Part shown: piece after piece, positions 18,133 to 27,430 of the stretch
Layout: each line of letters opens with the position of its first letter
How positions within the stretch are numbered: the first letter of the stretch is position 1
Source of the DNA: DATCYX01 sp963714425
GTDB taxonomy: Bacteria; Chloroflexota; Anaerolineae; Anaerolineales; UBA4823
Assembly (NCBI GenBank): GCA_963714425.1
Contig: CAVQOI010000009.1
Coordinates: 124,001 to 188,000 of the forward strand
Length of the DNA: 64,000 nt
Direction of reading: 5' to 3'
Program-made: the position numbers and the translations under genes
Notes under the pieces: model-generated
The model's database searches: none
What the model was told of the DNA's origin: nothing
What the model saw: the letters and a program-made list of their open reading frames with translations, nothing else

Positions 18133-18170
18133 TTGACTTCTATACTTGTAATGACGGGATTACAAGTATA
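18133..18170 (+). promoter_or_regulatory. Perfect 12-bp-arm operator in the kinase promoter
   Basis: TATACTTGTAAT (18141-18152) and ATTACAAGTATA (18159-18170) are perfect inverted repeats around GACGGG. A -35-like TTGACT is at 18133-18138; no clear -10 box is visible, and its expected place is inside the palindrome. The core TGTAAT-GACGGG-ATTACA (18147-18164) recurs with small changes at 57862 and partly at 6880. The local GntR regulator is the natural candidate to bind it. Confidence 0.7.
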
Positions 18171-18196
18171 AATGGTTGGAGAAAGGGATATCTGGG

Positions 18197-19744
18197 ATGC
18201 AGAAGAAATACCTGATCGGCGTGGACTTAGGCACCAGCAGTACCAAAGCTGCTCTGTTCGACACGCAGGGAATGTTAATCTGCGAATCCAGTGTCGAAGT
18301 ACCAATCTACTATCCCAAGCCTGGTGTCGTTGAACAAGAAAACGATGACTTCTACAACTCAGCTGCCCAAACGGTGGGGGATTGCCTGCGCCAAAGCGGT
18401 GCGGATGCGCGCGAGGTGGCAGCGATTGCATTTGACAGCCAGATGGCAGGGATAGGCTCAATAGATGAAAACTTCAATGCAGCCACCCGTTTCGACTCCT
18501 GGCTGGATATGCGCTGCGAGCCGTATATCAACATGCTCAACGCAAAGCATAGCGACATGATCACGCGCCTCACAGGGTGTGCGCCCACGTGTGATCATGG
18601 TCCGAAGATCCTGTGGTGGCAACACGAAAGACCGGAAGAGTACAGCCGCGTTGCCAAATTTGTCACGCCTGCCGGCTATGTCGCCGGTAAAATGGCAGGG
18701 CTCCGCGCCGAGCAAGCTTTCATGGATTACACATTCATCCACTTCTCAGGGTTGAGCGACGCCCGAGCTGGCACCTGGTCGGAGGTAATTTGCAACACTC
18801 TGGGCGTGGATATGGAGCGCTTGCCGCAAATCGTGGAGCCCTGGAGCCTCGTTGGTGAGGTGACCCCGGATGCCGCCAGCTTGTTTGGCCTCGCTCCGGG
18901 CACATTAATCGCCGCCGGTTGCGGCGATACCGCAGCCGGTGCGCTGGGTGCGGGGATAACACAAGCCGGGATGATATTTGACTCCGCTGGCACGGCCTCT
19001 GTCCTGGCAGGTTGCACCGATACCTTTGTAGCCGACGTAAAAAACCAGGCTCTGTTAACCATGCGCTCGGTCATCCCTGGGTTGTGGCATCCGCTGGCAT
19101 ATATCGCTGGTGGTGGTCAGGCACTGACCTGGTTCAGGGATAAGTTCTTTGCTGCCCAATTTGGCGCGCCGCAAGCGGGTACCGCTAAACAATACGCCCT
19201 GCTCGATGAGCTTATTCAAGCAGTGCCTCCCGGTGCAGATGGATTATTCTTTTCGCCTCACCTCAGCGGTCGCATCTGCCCGGCTACCCCCGAAATGCGC
19301 GGAGCCTGGATCGGCCTCTCATTTGGGCACACACAGGCGCACATGTACCGTGCCATACTCGAATCTGTCGCAGCTGAGTATGCTTACTTCTTGAGCATCC
19401 TGAAGGAATATATTCCGAACCTGCAGCTCAGCCAGGCCCGCGTAATCGGTGGCGGAGCACGCAGCCCGGTCTGGAATCAAATCAAGGCTGATGTTTTAGG
19501 CGTGCCTTTCCAGTGCCTGCAACTGACTGAGTTCGGTGCCTGGGGCAGCGCGATGATCGCCGGAAAGGCTGCCGGCATTTACGATGACCTGGCTCAGGTG
19601 GCGTTTGAACATACCCATCCGGTTGGCGTACCTGTCTATCCGGACCCCGAGAGACATGCTTTTTATCAAAGCCATGTCGCACGTTATGTTGCCTGGCAGA
19701 CAACACTGGCGCGTGAGTTCCACTCCGCGAATGAGATAGATTAA
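18197..19744 (+). CDS. FGGY-family carbohydrate kinase (xylulokinase-like)
   Basis: This 515-residue, two-domain sugar kinase is of the xylulokinase/gluconokinase type. The N-terminal phosphate loop is YLIGVDLGTSSTKAALFD, with AIAFDSQMAGIGSID and TRFDSWLDMRCE (catalytic-type Asp) after it. The C-terminal half has GCGDTAAGALGAGI, GGGQALTWFRDKF and RVIGGGARSPVWNQIKADVLGVP. It would phosphorylate a ketose or polyol made by the isomerases around it. I chose the ATG at 18197 because GGAGAAAGGG lies about ten bases upstream; a TTG at 18176 is the alternative. The palindrome before it gives it its own regulated promoter inside the locus. Confidence 0.92.
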   Translation: MQKKYLIGVDLGTSSTKAALFDTQGMLICESSVEVPIYYPKPGVVEQENDDFYNSAAQTVGDCLRQSGADAREVAAIAFDSQMAGIGSIDENFNAATRFDSWLDMRCEPYINMLNAKHSDMITRLTGCAPTCDHGPKILWWQHERPEEYSRVAKFVTPAGYVAGKMAGLRAEQAFMDYTFIHFSGLSDARAGTWSEVICNTLGVDMERLPQIVEPWSLVGEVTPDAASLFGLAPGTLIAAGCGDTAAGALGAGITQAGMIFDSAGTASVLAGCTDTFVADVKNQALLTMRSVIPGLWHPLAYIAGGGQALTWFRDKFFAAQFGAPQAGTAKQYALLDELIQAVPPGADGLFFSPHLSGRICPATPEMRGAWIGLSFGHTQAHMYRAILESVAAEYAYFLSILKEYIPNLQLSQARVIGGGARSPVWNQIKADVLGVPFQCLQLTEFGAWGSAMIAGKAAGIYDDLAQVAFEHTHPVGVPVYPDPERHAFYQSHVARYVAWQTTLAREFHSANEID

Positions 19745-19782
19745 TGCGGGTACACAGATAAATATATGAGGAGACGTTTCCT

Positions 19783-20817
19783 ATGACGCAGGTTGTACGA
19801 GTTTGTATGGTCGGTGCAGGCCGGGTTGGTAAATTGCAAACCGGAAATGTCCGCCGTTTTTTACCCGACGGTGAAGTAGTGGCTTTGGTAGATTCTTCGC
19901 CTCATATGTTGCAGGAGACTGGCGATCAGTTCAACGTGCAGGAGCGCTTCACTTCGCTAGAAGCTGCGTTAGACAAAGTGCAATTCGATGCCGTTGTGAT
20001 TACCACACCCACACCCACGCACCACCCGTTAGCCACAATGGCTGCTGATTCCGGCAAACATGTATTGCTAGAAAAGCCGATGGCCCTTAATCTGATTGAG
20101 TGCGATGACATCATTGATGCATGCCAACGCAACAGCGTACACCTGCAGTTGGGCTTTATGCGCCGCTTTGACCCCGATTTTGCGCAAGCCTATGAGCGGG
20201 TGCAGATGGGAGAGATCGGCGAGCCGATGATTGTAAAAAGCCTGACGCATGGTCCCGGCCTACCACCCCCCTGGGCGCGCGACTTGCGCACGTCGAATGG
20301 CAATCTGGCTGAAGTCAATAGCCATGATCTCAACTCAACAATGTGGATGATGTCTTCACCCATCGAGCGCATTTACCTGGAAGTAGCCAACTTCAAAGGT
20401 GCAGAACGCGGCGTAGAGGCAGAACACTACTACGATAACCTGATCGCCAACCTCAAGTTTGAATCCGGCGGCCTGGGCAGTATCAGTGGTGTGTGCCCGT
20501 GTGATTATGGGTATGACGCCCGCATGGAAATTATCGGTAAAAAGGGCATCATGATCATTGGCGAGCTGAAAGGCAGTGCCGTCACGGTAGGAATTAATCG
20601 CGAGCAGGGGTTGGTGACGCCGATCTTCAGGCGCTGGCCTGAGCGCTTCTTCCTGGGTTACATCTACGAGTTGGAACATTTCTTCCAGTGCATCCAGACC
20701 GACACAACTCCTAAGGTAGGGGGGGCAGAAGGACGAATGGCTGTTGCCGCGGTGCTGGCTGGTACACGCTCTTTCCTGGAGGAGCGTCCTGTACGCCTGG
20801 CTGAAGTGATGGGTTAG
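19783..20817 (+). CDS. Gfo/Idh/MocA-family oxidoreductase
   Basis: This 344-residue NAD(P)-dependent dehydrogenase resembles myo-inositol 2-dehydrogenases: VVRVCMVGAGRVGKLQTGNV Rossmann loop, LLEKPMALNLIECDDII (EKP motif), LGFMRRFDPDFAQAYERVQMGEIGEP, and NSHDLNSTMWMM carrying the usual Asp/His pair. GAGGAGACG precedes the ATG. It belongs to the tightly packed block 18197-28390. Its own neighbours, kinase before and alcohol dehydrogenase after, fit oxidation of a polyol or sugar. It is only distantly similar to the paralogue at 8938. Confidence 0.9.
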   Translation: MTQVVRVCMVGAGRVGKLQTGNVRRFLPDGEVVALVDSSPHMLQETGDQFNVQERFTSLEAALDKVQFDAVVITTPTPTHHPLATMAADSGKHVLLEKPMALNLIECDDIIDACQRNSVHLQLGFMRRFDPDFAQAYERVQMGEIGEPMIVKSLTHGPGLPPPWARDLRTSNGNLAEVNSHDLNSTMWMMSSPIERIYLEVANFKGAERGVEAEHYYDNLIANLKFESGGLGSISGVCPCDYGYDARMEIIGKKGIMIIGELKGSAVTVGINREQGLVTPIFRRWPERFFLGYIYELEHFFQCIQTDTTPKVGGAEGRMAVAAVLAGTRSFLEERPVRLAEVMG

Positions 20818-20824
20818 GAGGTAG

Positions 20825-21889
20825 ATGGTGAGCGAAACAATGCTTGCGGCGGTATATCACGGACCGCACGACTTGCGCGTCGAGCGCGTTCCCATGCCGC
20901 AGTTCGATGATAACGAGCTGCTCATCAAGGTTCTCAATGCGAATATTTGTGGCACCGACCTGCGCATCCTGCACGGTGGTCACCGCAAATACCCGCCCGG
21001 GACGGTGCGCATACCAGGGCATGAGGTTGTGGGTGAGGTCGCTGCCATTGGCAGCCAGGTGAAACAATACCATACGGGCCAGCGTGTCTTCATCGCTCCC
21101 AACATGAGTAAAGGAAATAGCCGCCTGACGATCAGCGGAAAAAACAACCTTGATCCAGAATATGAAGCGATTGGGATCAACCTGGATGGTGCTTTTGCCG
21201 AATACATGCGTGTGCCTTCCCTGGCAATCCAACAAGGAAACGTGATGCCCGTATCTGGCGATCGTGATCCAGCAGTCGCAGCGCTGATTGAGCCATTAGC
21301 CTGTGTCTTGCGCGGGCAGAACGCCATCAATGTGCACAGTGGGGATGTCGTCCTGATCATCGGCGCAGGTCCGATCGGTGTAATGCACCTGTATCTAGCA
21401 CGGCTACGAGGTGCGGCCCGAGTTCTGGTCAGCGAGCCGGCCGACAACCGTCGCCAGCAAGCGTTTACACTGGGCGCTGACAGGGTCATCGATCCTCTGC
21501 ATGAAGATTTGGCTGCGATTGTTTATGGTGAGAGCAATGGGCTCGGCGCGGATGTCATCATTACTGCTGCGCCAGTAAAGGCAGCTCAGGAACAAGCCCT
21601 GCATCTGGCTGCCATCGGCGGGCGGATCAATTATTTTGGTGGTTTATCCAAAGATGACTCGATCATTCGGTTCGACTCGAACCTGGTTCATTACAAAGAG
21701 CTGGTCGTCACAGGTACAACTGCCTGCAGCACTTATGATTGCCTGCGCGCCGCCGACCTGATCAATTATGGCCGCCTTGACTTAACCCCCTTGGTTACCA
21801 GCCGCTTCCCGCTTCGACAAGTACAGGAAGCCTTTGACGCCGCACAGGACGGAAACAATCTGCGCGTCACCGTGGAGCCACATCGTTGA
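20825..21889 (+). CDS. MDR-family alcohol/polyol dehydrogenase lacking the structural zinc cysteines
   Basis: This 354-residue medium-chain dehydrogenase has catalytic-site elements NANICGTDLR (Cys), IPGHEVVGEV (His-Glu) and IEPLACVLR, and the nucleotide-binding motif VLIIGAGPIGVMHLYLARL. In the loop that normally carries four structural-zinc cysteines (GCGxCxxC...), the sequence is IAPNMSKGNSRLTISGKNNL with no cysteine, so that zinc site is absent. It would oxidise a sugar or polyol with NAD(P). AGGAGG lies just before the ATG. Its last codon overlaps the next gene. Confidence 0.9.
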   Translation: MVSETMLAAVYHGPHDLRVERVPMPQFDDNELLIKVLNANICGTDLRILHGGHRKYPPGTVRIPGHEVVGEVAAIGSQVKQYHTGQRVFIAPNMSKGNSRLTISGKNNLDPEYEAIGINLDGAFAEYMRVPSLAIQQGNVMPVSGDRDPAVAALIEPLACVLRGQNAINVHSGDVVLIIGAGPIGVMHLYLARLRGAARVLVSEPADNRRQQAFTLGADRVIDPLHEDLAAIVYGESNGLGADVIITAAPVKAAQEQALHLAAIGGRINYFGGLSKDDSIIRFDSNLVHYKELVVTGTTACSTYDCLRAADLINYGRLDLTPLVTSRFPLRQVQEAFDAAQDGNNLRVTVEPHR

Positions 21890-22830
21890 GCGATCATGTC
21901 ATCACTGTCACTGGGCCAGTCGAACCAGAACAATTGGGGATTACCGATGCCCATAACCACGCCTGGATCGACCCGCCAATCGGAGCAGCGCCGGGTGTGC
22001 CAGTATTATGCGATTTTGAAGCCATCGCTGCTGAGTTAAGCGATTATTACGAGGTTGGGGGGAGAACGCAAATTGACTGTCAACCTGGTGGTTGTGGTCG
22101 GGATGGCAACCGTTTGCGGGATCTATCCCTCCATAGTAAGGTGTCTATCGTGGCCAGCACTGGATATCACCTGCAGCGTTACTACCCACCCCTGGCGTCT
22201 ATCTGGGAGATGGACACCGATCAAGCCACTGCCTATTTTCTCGCAGAAATTCAACAGGGTATGGAAGAAACGCGTGGCGAGCAGCCAGTGTACCCGGGTC
22301 AGATCAAAATTGCTGTGCATGAGAGTCTGCCGGAATCCCCTGTGCATCTGCTTAAGGCTGCTCTGGAAGCCAGCAAGGAAAGTGGTCTGGCAATTTCGGT
22401 CCATACCGAGCGCGGACAAGGCGTGGAAGATTTTCTAAACTGGTTTATTCAAGAGGGTCTCTCTCCGCAGCGACTGATCTTTTGTCACGTGGATAAAAGG
22501 CCAGATCGTGGGCTACACCGGCAGCTGGCCAGGGCAGGGGTGCTTCTGGAATACGACACCTTCTACCGTCCAAAGTACCACCCTGAGGAATACCTCTGGC
22601 CGCTTATTCAGGAGATGGCGAAAGATGGGTTGTCCACAAACATTGCGTTGGCAACAGATATGGCAGATGGAGGGTTATGGAAGCGAATTGGCGGCGGACC
22701 AGGAATTGCACGCTTTGCAAGTGAGATCCCAAGTCGACTTAAATCACTCGAAATCAACGACGATATGATCTCTGCACTAACCGGTGGGAATATTGCCCAC
22801 CGGCTCGCCATAAAAGTGAAGGAGAATTGA
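21886..22830 (+). CDS. Phosphotriesterase-like metal-dependent hydrolase (possible lactonase)
   Basis: This 314-residue amidohydrolase-fold protein is of the phosphotriesterase family. Metal-binding candidates are DAHNHAW (HxH near residue 23), IKIAVHES (Lys), LAISVHTERG, LIFCHVDKRPDRG and ALATDMADGG (Asp). Many bacterial members are lactonases. Placed directly after a dehydrogenase, it could open a sugar lactone. The only in-frame start is TTG at 21886, which overlaps the stop of the preceding gene as TTGA, so translation is probably coupled. No Met codon occurs in the first part of the protein, supporting this start. Confidence 0.82.
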   Translation: MSDHVITVTGPVEPEQLGITDAHNHAWIDPPIGAAPGVPVLCDFEAIAAELSDYYEVGGRTQIDCQPGGCGRDGNRLRDLSLHSKVSIVASTGYHLQRYYPPLASIWEMDTDQATAYFLAEIQQGMEETRGEQPVYPGQIKIAVHESLPESPVHLLKAALEASKESGLAISVHTERGQGVEDFLNWFIQEGLSPQRLIFCHVDKRPDRGLHRQLARAGVLLEYDTFYRPKYHPEEYLWPLIQEMAKDGLSTNIALATDMADGGLWKRIGGGPGIARFASEIPSRLKSLEINDDMISALTGGNIAHRLAIKVKEN

Positions 22831-22834
22831 TCCA

Positions 22835-23422
22835 ATGACTGAGTTACCCGACGGATTTGCCCTGAAATCACCCGGGTTTATCCCAAGCCGTTATGACAAC
22901 CATATTCAGCGCCGATTGAGCGACATGAAAGGCCAGTACTTCGACCAGGTGGCTTTCCTGGAGATGCTATCGCAGGAGGATCAGCTGTTATACGAGGTCT
23001 ATGAGCTTAAGCGACCGGAAGTGGCTGGCGAATTACTGCATGGGATCTCTATCGTTCATCCAGGAAAAGTAGGCGAAGAGTATTTCATGACCAAGGGTCA
23101 CTTCCACACTGTGCTGGAAACAAGCGAGGTTTACTATACGCTCAAGGGGCACGGTTACATGGTCATGGAAAATCTTGAGGGCAATTTCGCAGTCAAAGAG
23201 CTAGCTGCTGGGCAGGTTCTCTACGTAGAACCGCGTTATGCGCACCGCTCGATAAATACCAGTCCAGATGAAGATCTGGTGATGTTCTTTGTATATCCTG
23301 GCAATGCCGGACATGATTATGGCACCATCGAGACCCAAGGTTTCCGCAAAATGATCGTTGAACGTGATGGAAAACCGGAGATTATCGACAACCCGCGCTG
23401 GGGCGCGCCATCCAAAAGGTAA
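22835..23422 (+). CDS. Cupin-type glucose-6-phosphate isomerase-like protein
   Basis: These 195 residues match the archaeal-type, metal-dependent phosphoglucose isomerase cupin family (PF06560). The core motif is TKGHFHTVLETSEVYYTLKGHGYMVME, with HxH and Glu metal ligands, and YVEPRYAHRSINT supplies the last His. Such enzymes interconvert an aldose phosphate and a ketose phosphate. Only four bases separate it from the hydrolase gene, and GAAGGAGAA precedes the ATG. In this locus it may act on another sugar phosphate produced by the FGGY kinase. Confidence 0.85.
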   Translation: MTELPDGFALKSPGFIPSRYDNHIQRRLSDMKGQYFDQVAFLEMLSQEDQLLYEVYELKRPEVAGELLHGISIVHPGKVGEEYFMTKGHFHTVLETSEVYYTLKGHGYMVMENLEGNFAVKELAAGQVLYVEPRYAHRSINTSPDEDLVMFFVYPGNAGHDYGTIETQGFRKMIVERDGKPEIIDNPRWGAPSKR

Positions 23423-23426
23423 ACCC

Positions 23427-24404
23427 GTGCCCCTTCCAAAACCGCTTTCTCAATGCAATATCCTCGTGACACCTACATCCTATGGCGCTCAGGATGCGCG
23501 CTTGATTACTGAACTGGAACGACAGGTTCAAAAGGTGACGTATAACCGCAGCGGCAAACCACTCACATCCGTCCAGCTGCAGGAAATGCTCCCAGGCATC
23601 GATGGTTATATTGCTGGACTGGATGCGATCGACGCGGCTGCACTGGAGGCCGCTGACAGCCTGCGGGTAATTGCACGATATGGGGTGGGCTATAGCAATG
23701 TAGATATGCAAGCATCCCGCGCGCGAAACGTTGTTGTTACCAATACACCAGGTGCAAACAGCAAGTCCGTGGCGGAGCTCGCCATCGCGCTGATGCTAAA
23801 TCTCTTGCGCCCGATTGAAAACGCCTCCGCAGAAACACGCACCGGCGGCTGGCCACGCATTCCAGGCTATTCGCTTGAAGGCAAAACAGTTGGGCTGATT
23901 GGCTTCGGTTCGATTGGAAAAGAGACCGCCCGCCGTCTGGTCCCCTTCGATTGCAACCTGCTCGCCTATGACCCCTTGCCGGATTCTGCTTACGCGACAC
24001 AGCTCGGGGTAAAGCTGGTCCCCCTGGATGACTTAGTGGCGCACTCTGATATCATCTCACTCCACGTGCCGGTCCTACCTGAAACACGAAGTATGGTCGA
24101 CCCCGGCTTTCTGGCACGCATGAAGCCAGGCTCCTGGCTGGTAAACACCGCACGCGGCGAGTTGATCGACGAAAAAGCTCTATACACCGCCCTGGTACAG
24201 GGTCATTTACGCGGCGCAGCGCTGGATGCCTTCCAGAGCGAGCCCCCTGGCGGAGATAACCCGTTGTTAGCCCTACCGCAGGTGATCCCTTGCCCGCACA
24301 TGGGCGCCCACACCGATGGTGCCACCAATAGCATGGGCTGGATGGCGTTGGAAGATTGCCTGGCAGTCTTAATCGGCCAGCCTCCACGCTACCCTGTAAG
24401 ATAA
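23427..24404 (+). CDS. D-isomer-specific 2-hydroxyacid dehydrogenase (SerA-like)
   Basis: The 325 residues have the catalytic domain at both ends and the NAD domain between (GKTVGLIGFGSIGKETARRL). The catalytic set is NTARGELID (Arg), the Glu in QSEPPGGDNPLLALPQV, and CPHMGAHTDGA (His). It reduces a 2-oxoacid to, or forms it from, a D-2-hydroxyacid, and so could handle a product of aldol cleavage. The frame is open back to 23358, but a GTG at 23427, four bases after the previous stop and preceded by AAAAGG, gives the normal N-terminus. Confidence 0.88.
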   Translation: MPLPKPLSQCNILVTPTSYGAQDARLITELERQVQKVTYNRSGKPLTSVQLQEMLPGIDGYIAGLDAIDAAALEAADSLRVIARYGVGYSNVDMQASRARNVVVTNTPGANSKSVAELAIALMLNLLRPIENASAETRTGGWPRIPGYSLEGKTVGLIGFGSIGKETARRLVPFDCNLLAYDPLPDSAYATQLGVKLVPLDDLVAHSDIISLHVPVLPETRSMVDPGFLARMKPGSWLVNTARGELIDEKALYTALVQGHLRGAALDAFQSEPPGGDNPLLALPQVIPCPHMGAHTDGATNSMGWMALEDCLAVLIGQPPRYPVR

Positions 24405-24422
24405 TACAAAAGGAAACCCTGG

Positions 24423-25067
24423 ATGGATAAAGCACAAACCCTGGAAAGCATTCGTAAATTAGGCTTGCTGGCTGTCATTCGAGGTCCCTCTAGAGAAGGC
24501 ACTTTGCAGATCGTTGAAGCATTGGTAGAAGGGAGCGTCACCGGCATCGAGATTACCTTTACCACTCCACAGGCGACTGAGGTCGTGGCAACGCTGCGGC
24601 AACGCTTCGGCGAGCGTATTCTGCTGGGCATGGGCACCTTGACCGAAATCAGGCAGGTTGATCAGGCGGTGCAAGCCGGAGCGCAATTTTTGGTCAGCCC
24701 GCATATCGACCTCGAGCTAGGGAGTGCAATGGTCGCCAGTGGGTTGGCGGTGATGATCGGAGCGTTCACCCCCAGTGAAGTGATGCAAGCTCACCGTCTG
24801 GGCAGCGATGTGGTCAAGCTATTTCCCGGATCGTTAGGCGGTCCGGAATATATGCAAGCCTTACGCGGTCCTTTCCCAAACATCCCCATGATGCCCACAG
24901 GCGGCGTCAACGAGAACAACCTCAAGCAGTGGTTTGCAGCCGGTGCATTTGCCGTAGGTGCTGGCAGCAACCTCACCCCAAAAGAATTAATCAAGCAGGG
25001 GCAATTCGCTGAGATTAGCGAGATCGCCCGAAAATTTGCCGTAGCAGTCCAGTCGTCGCGAGGGTAA
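24423..25067 (+). CDS. eda: KDPG/KHG-type 2-keto-3-deoxy sugar-acid aldolase
   Basis: This 214-residue class I aldolase of the Eda family has active-site Glu in GIEITFTTP (residue 43), Schiff-base Lys in DVVKLFPGS, and the phosphate-binding glycines in MPTGGVNENN. The Arg that follows the Glu in E. coli Eda is Thr here, as in many Eda homologues from other phyla. It would cleave a 2-keto-3-deoxy(phospho) sugar acid to pyruvate and an aldehyde. That is the expected final step if the preceding dehydrogenase and lactonase-like enzymes form a sugar acid. Confidence 0.9.
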   Translation: MDKAQTLESIRKLGLLAVIRGPSREGTLQIVEALVEGSVTGIEITFTTPQATEVVATLRQRFGERILLGMGTLTEIRQVDQAVQAGAQFLVSPHIDLELGSAMVASGLAVMIGAFTPSEVMQAHRLGSDVVKLFPGSLGGPEYMQALRGPFPNIPMMPTGGVNENNLKQWFAAGAFAVGAGSNLTPKELIKQGQFAEISEIARKFAVAVQSSRG

Positions 25068-25108
25068 TACAATGACTGGAGCTGATCATAGACAGGAGAG
25101 ACACTTCA

Positions 25109-26059
25109 ATGACGCCATATCCAATCAAGACAAAAAGTGTGCCCACGTTTTACTTTATCGGCGTGACCACCGGTAAATCGTCCATTAACAAGGTATTCCC
25201 ACTTTGGATGCAGGTGCTCAACAATCCAGACGTGGTTTTGGAAGGTATCGACCATCCCATGCACGACGACCCAGAGAAATACCGCGCTTCTGTAGCGCAG
25301 CTGAAGTACGACCCGCTCTCGGTTGGTGCGCTGGTGACCACCCACAAAGTGGACGTTTATGCTGCAGCCAAAGGTATGTTTGATTACCTTGACCCGTATG
25401 CGCACACCACGGGTGAGCTTTCTTGTATCTCCAAACAGGATGGTCGCCTTGAAGGGCACGCCAAAGATCCCATCACTGCCGGGTTGAGCCTGGAAGCGAT
25501 CATCGAACCAGGCTATTTCGCCCGCACGGGTGGACACATCCTTTGCTTAGGCGCAGGTGGTTCTGCCCTGGCCACGCTGCTGTACCTGATCAACAAGCCG
25601 GATAAAGGCGACCGTCCCGAGAAATTCATTGCTGTCAACCGCACCCAGGGACGTCTGGATCATATGCGAGAGATGGCAGCCAAGTTCAACACGGATATCC
25701 AGGTTGAGTACATATGCAATGCTGATCCACTGAAAAACGATGCGATTATGGCGAGGCTGCCTGATTTCTCCATCGTGATCAACGCGACAGGCATGGGCAA
25801 AGATTCTCCAGGCTCGCCGCTCACGGATGCCGGAGTGTTCCCATGCCACGGCATCGCCTGGGAGTTCAATTATCGTGGAGAGCTGGAATTCATGCACCAG
25901 GCGTTGCGCCAGGGGGAGCGGCGGGATTTGCATATCGAAGACGGCTGGGTATACTTCCTGCATGGCTGGTCACAGGTTATCGCCCAGGCACTGCATATTG
26001 ACCTGACCCCAGAGCTATTTGCCCATTTGGACGAAGCAGCCAGCAGTGTTCGTAAATAA
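25109..26059 (+). CDS. Shikimate dehydrogenase-like oxidoreductase with altered substrate motifs
   Basis: The 316 residues follow the AroE layout: N-terminal substrate domain, then a Rossmann domain (ILCLGAGGSALATLL) and the conserved VINATGMGKDSPGSPL. The catalytic Lys is present in ALVTTHKVDVYAAA. Motifs that bind shikimate are changed: SxS-type text is replaced by GVTTGKSSINKVF, and the NTDG loop by AKDPITAG. Length (about 40 residues longer than AroE) and context in a sugar locus suggest another hydroxyl substrate. ACAGGAGAG precedes the ATG. Confidence 0.85.
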   Translation: MTPYPIKTKSVPTFYFIGVTTGKSSINKVFPLWMQVLNNPDVVLEGIDHPMHDDPEKYRASVAQLKYDPLSVGALVTTHKVDVYAAAKGMFDYLDPYAHTTGELSCISKQDGRLEGHAKDPITAGLSLEAIIEPGYFARTGGHILCLGAGGSALATLLYLINKPDKGDRPEKFIAVNRTQGRLDHMREMAAKFNTDIQVEYICNADPLKNDAIMARLPDFSIVINATGMGKDSPGSPLTDAGVFPCHGIAWEFNYRGELEFMHQALRQGERRDLHIEDGWVYFLHGWSQVIAQALHIDLTPELFAHLDEAASSVRK

Positions 26060-26095
26060 ATTCGTGTGATCTAACACTTATTGGGAGGTGGATGC

Positions 26096-27421
26096 ATGTT
26101 TCCAAGATTGGTACCGGTATTCTTTAAAGAAGGGCGAGACGCCGATTTCGACAAGCAGTTAGCCATCCTTAAGGAGTTATTGGGCGAAGAGGCTGAATTT
26201 CTGCCGGAAGTTGGTCTGGGTGATTCCCTGCCACCAGCGGAGGCCGTCATCTTCCCGCAACTCCTGGGAGAAGCTTATCGCTGCTTGGAAGATTTCCGCA
26301 AGATCGATCTGCCTATTTTGCTGATCACCTCTGAATTTGGCACAATTTTAATGTGGGATTGGGAGATCGCCAGCTACCTGCGCTCAGAGGGCATTGCTAC
26401 GGTGGCTCCAAATTCGCTGGAGGAATCCCGGAAAGTAGTGCGCATGCTGGCGGTCAAACGCCAGATTGCAGAGTCCAAATTTATGGTCTTCCAGGATAAC
26501 CCAGGGGAAGGATTCCAGGCGCCGATCTTCAAGCGTTTCTATTGGTGGGAAGACGAGTGCACTCAGCGCATCCTGGATAAGTTTGGCTTGCGTATCGAGA
26601 AGAAGAGTTTTAAAACACTCGGCGCCTATGCCCAATCCCTACCCGATGAGCAGGCTGAAGCTTTATACGAAGAGTGGAAAGAGCGTATGCCGTTGACCGC
26701 GATCAGCGTAAGGCAGCGCAACAGCGCCCTTAAAGTGTATCTGGCCTTGCGCGAGGAGTTAGACAAAGACCCGCGCATCCAGGGCATGGGCCTCAACTGC
26801 CTGAACGAATCACACTACTCGGATACCACCCCCTGCCTGGCGTGGAATATGCTCTATGAGGAGCGCCGCCTGATCTGGGGCTGCGAGGCCGACACGGTAA
26901 CGATGTTGACCAAATACATGCTTAATCGGTCACTTGATGTGCCAATAATGATGACCAATATGTATCCTTTCCTGCTCGGCAAAGCTGCACTCAAACATGA
27001 GCGCATCCCTCACTTCCCCGAGGTCGAGGGCAATCCGGATAACTACATCCTGGCAGCGCATTGTGGCTATTTAGGGGTGGTGCCTCAGTCCTTCGCCACC
27101 GAGTGGGAGTTACGCAGCAAAGTGTTAGCCATCGTCGATCCAAACGCAACCGCAATCGATGCACATCTCCCCGAAGGTCCGATCACGCTGGTAAAAATTC
27201 AGCCAACCATGTCCTCGTTCTCTGTCAGCCAGGGTGAGCTGACTGGTTATGCGCAGTACTCAGACTCGGATTGCTTGAACGGCGCTGTGATCCGCCTTGA
27301 GCATGGGAAGCGCTTCGTGGAATCGCAGGTTTCGCACCACTACCTGCTGATGACAGGTCATCACCTGGAGGACATCCGCACCCTGGCCAGCCTATATAAA
27401 ATGAGTGTTGAAGTTATCTAA
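26096..27421 (+). CDS. L-fucose/L-arabinose isomerase-like protein
   Basis: This 441-residue protein has the layout of the fucose/arabinose isomerase superfamily. The N-terminal part has alternating strands (EAVIFPQLLGE, LPILLITSEFGTILMWDWE). The C-terminal half carries LNESHYSDTTPCLAW, LIWGCEADTVTMLTKYML (acidic metal ligands), YILAAHCGYLG and VKIQPTMSSFSVSQGELTGY. Members interconvert aldoses and ketoses with Mn2+. The ATG at 26096 has GGGAGGTGG six bases upstream and was preferred to an in-frame TTG at 26081. It probably supplies the ketose for the FGGY kinase. Confidence 0.82.
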   Translation: MFPRLVPVFFKEGRDADFDKQLAILKELLGEEAEFLPEVGLGDSLPPAEAVIFPQLLGEAYRCLEDFRKIDLPILLITSEFGTILMWDWEIASYLRSEGIATVAPNSLEESRKVVRMLAVKRQIAESKFMVFQDNPGEGFQAPIFKRFYWWEDECTQRILDKFGLRIEKKSFKTLGAYAQSLPDEQAEALYEEWKERMPLTAISVRQRNSALKVYLALREELDKDPRIQGMGLNCLNESHYSDTTPCLAWNMLYEERRLIWGCEADTVTMLTKYMLNRSLDVPIMMTNMYPFLLGKAALKHERIPHFPEVEGNPDNYILAAHCGYLGVVPQSFATEWELRSKVLAIVDPNATAIDAHLPEGPITLVKIQPTMSSFSVSQGELTGYAQYSDSDCLNGAVIRLEHGKRFVESQVSHHYLLMTGHHLEDIRTLASLYKMSVEVI

Positions 27422-27430
27422 CCCGAGGGG

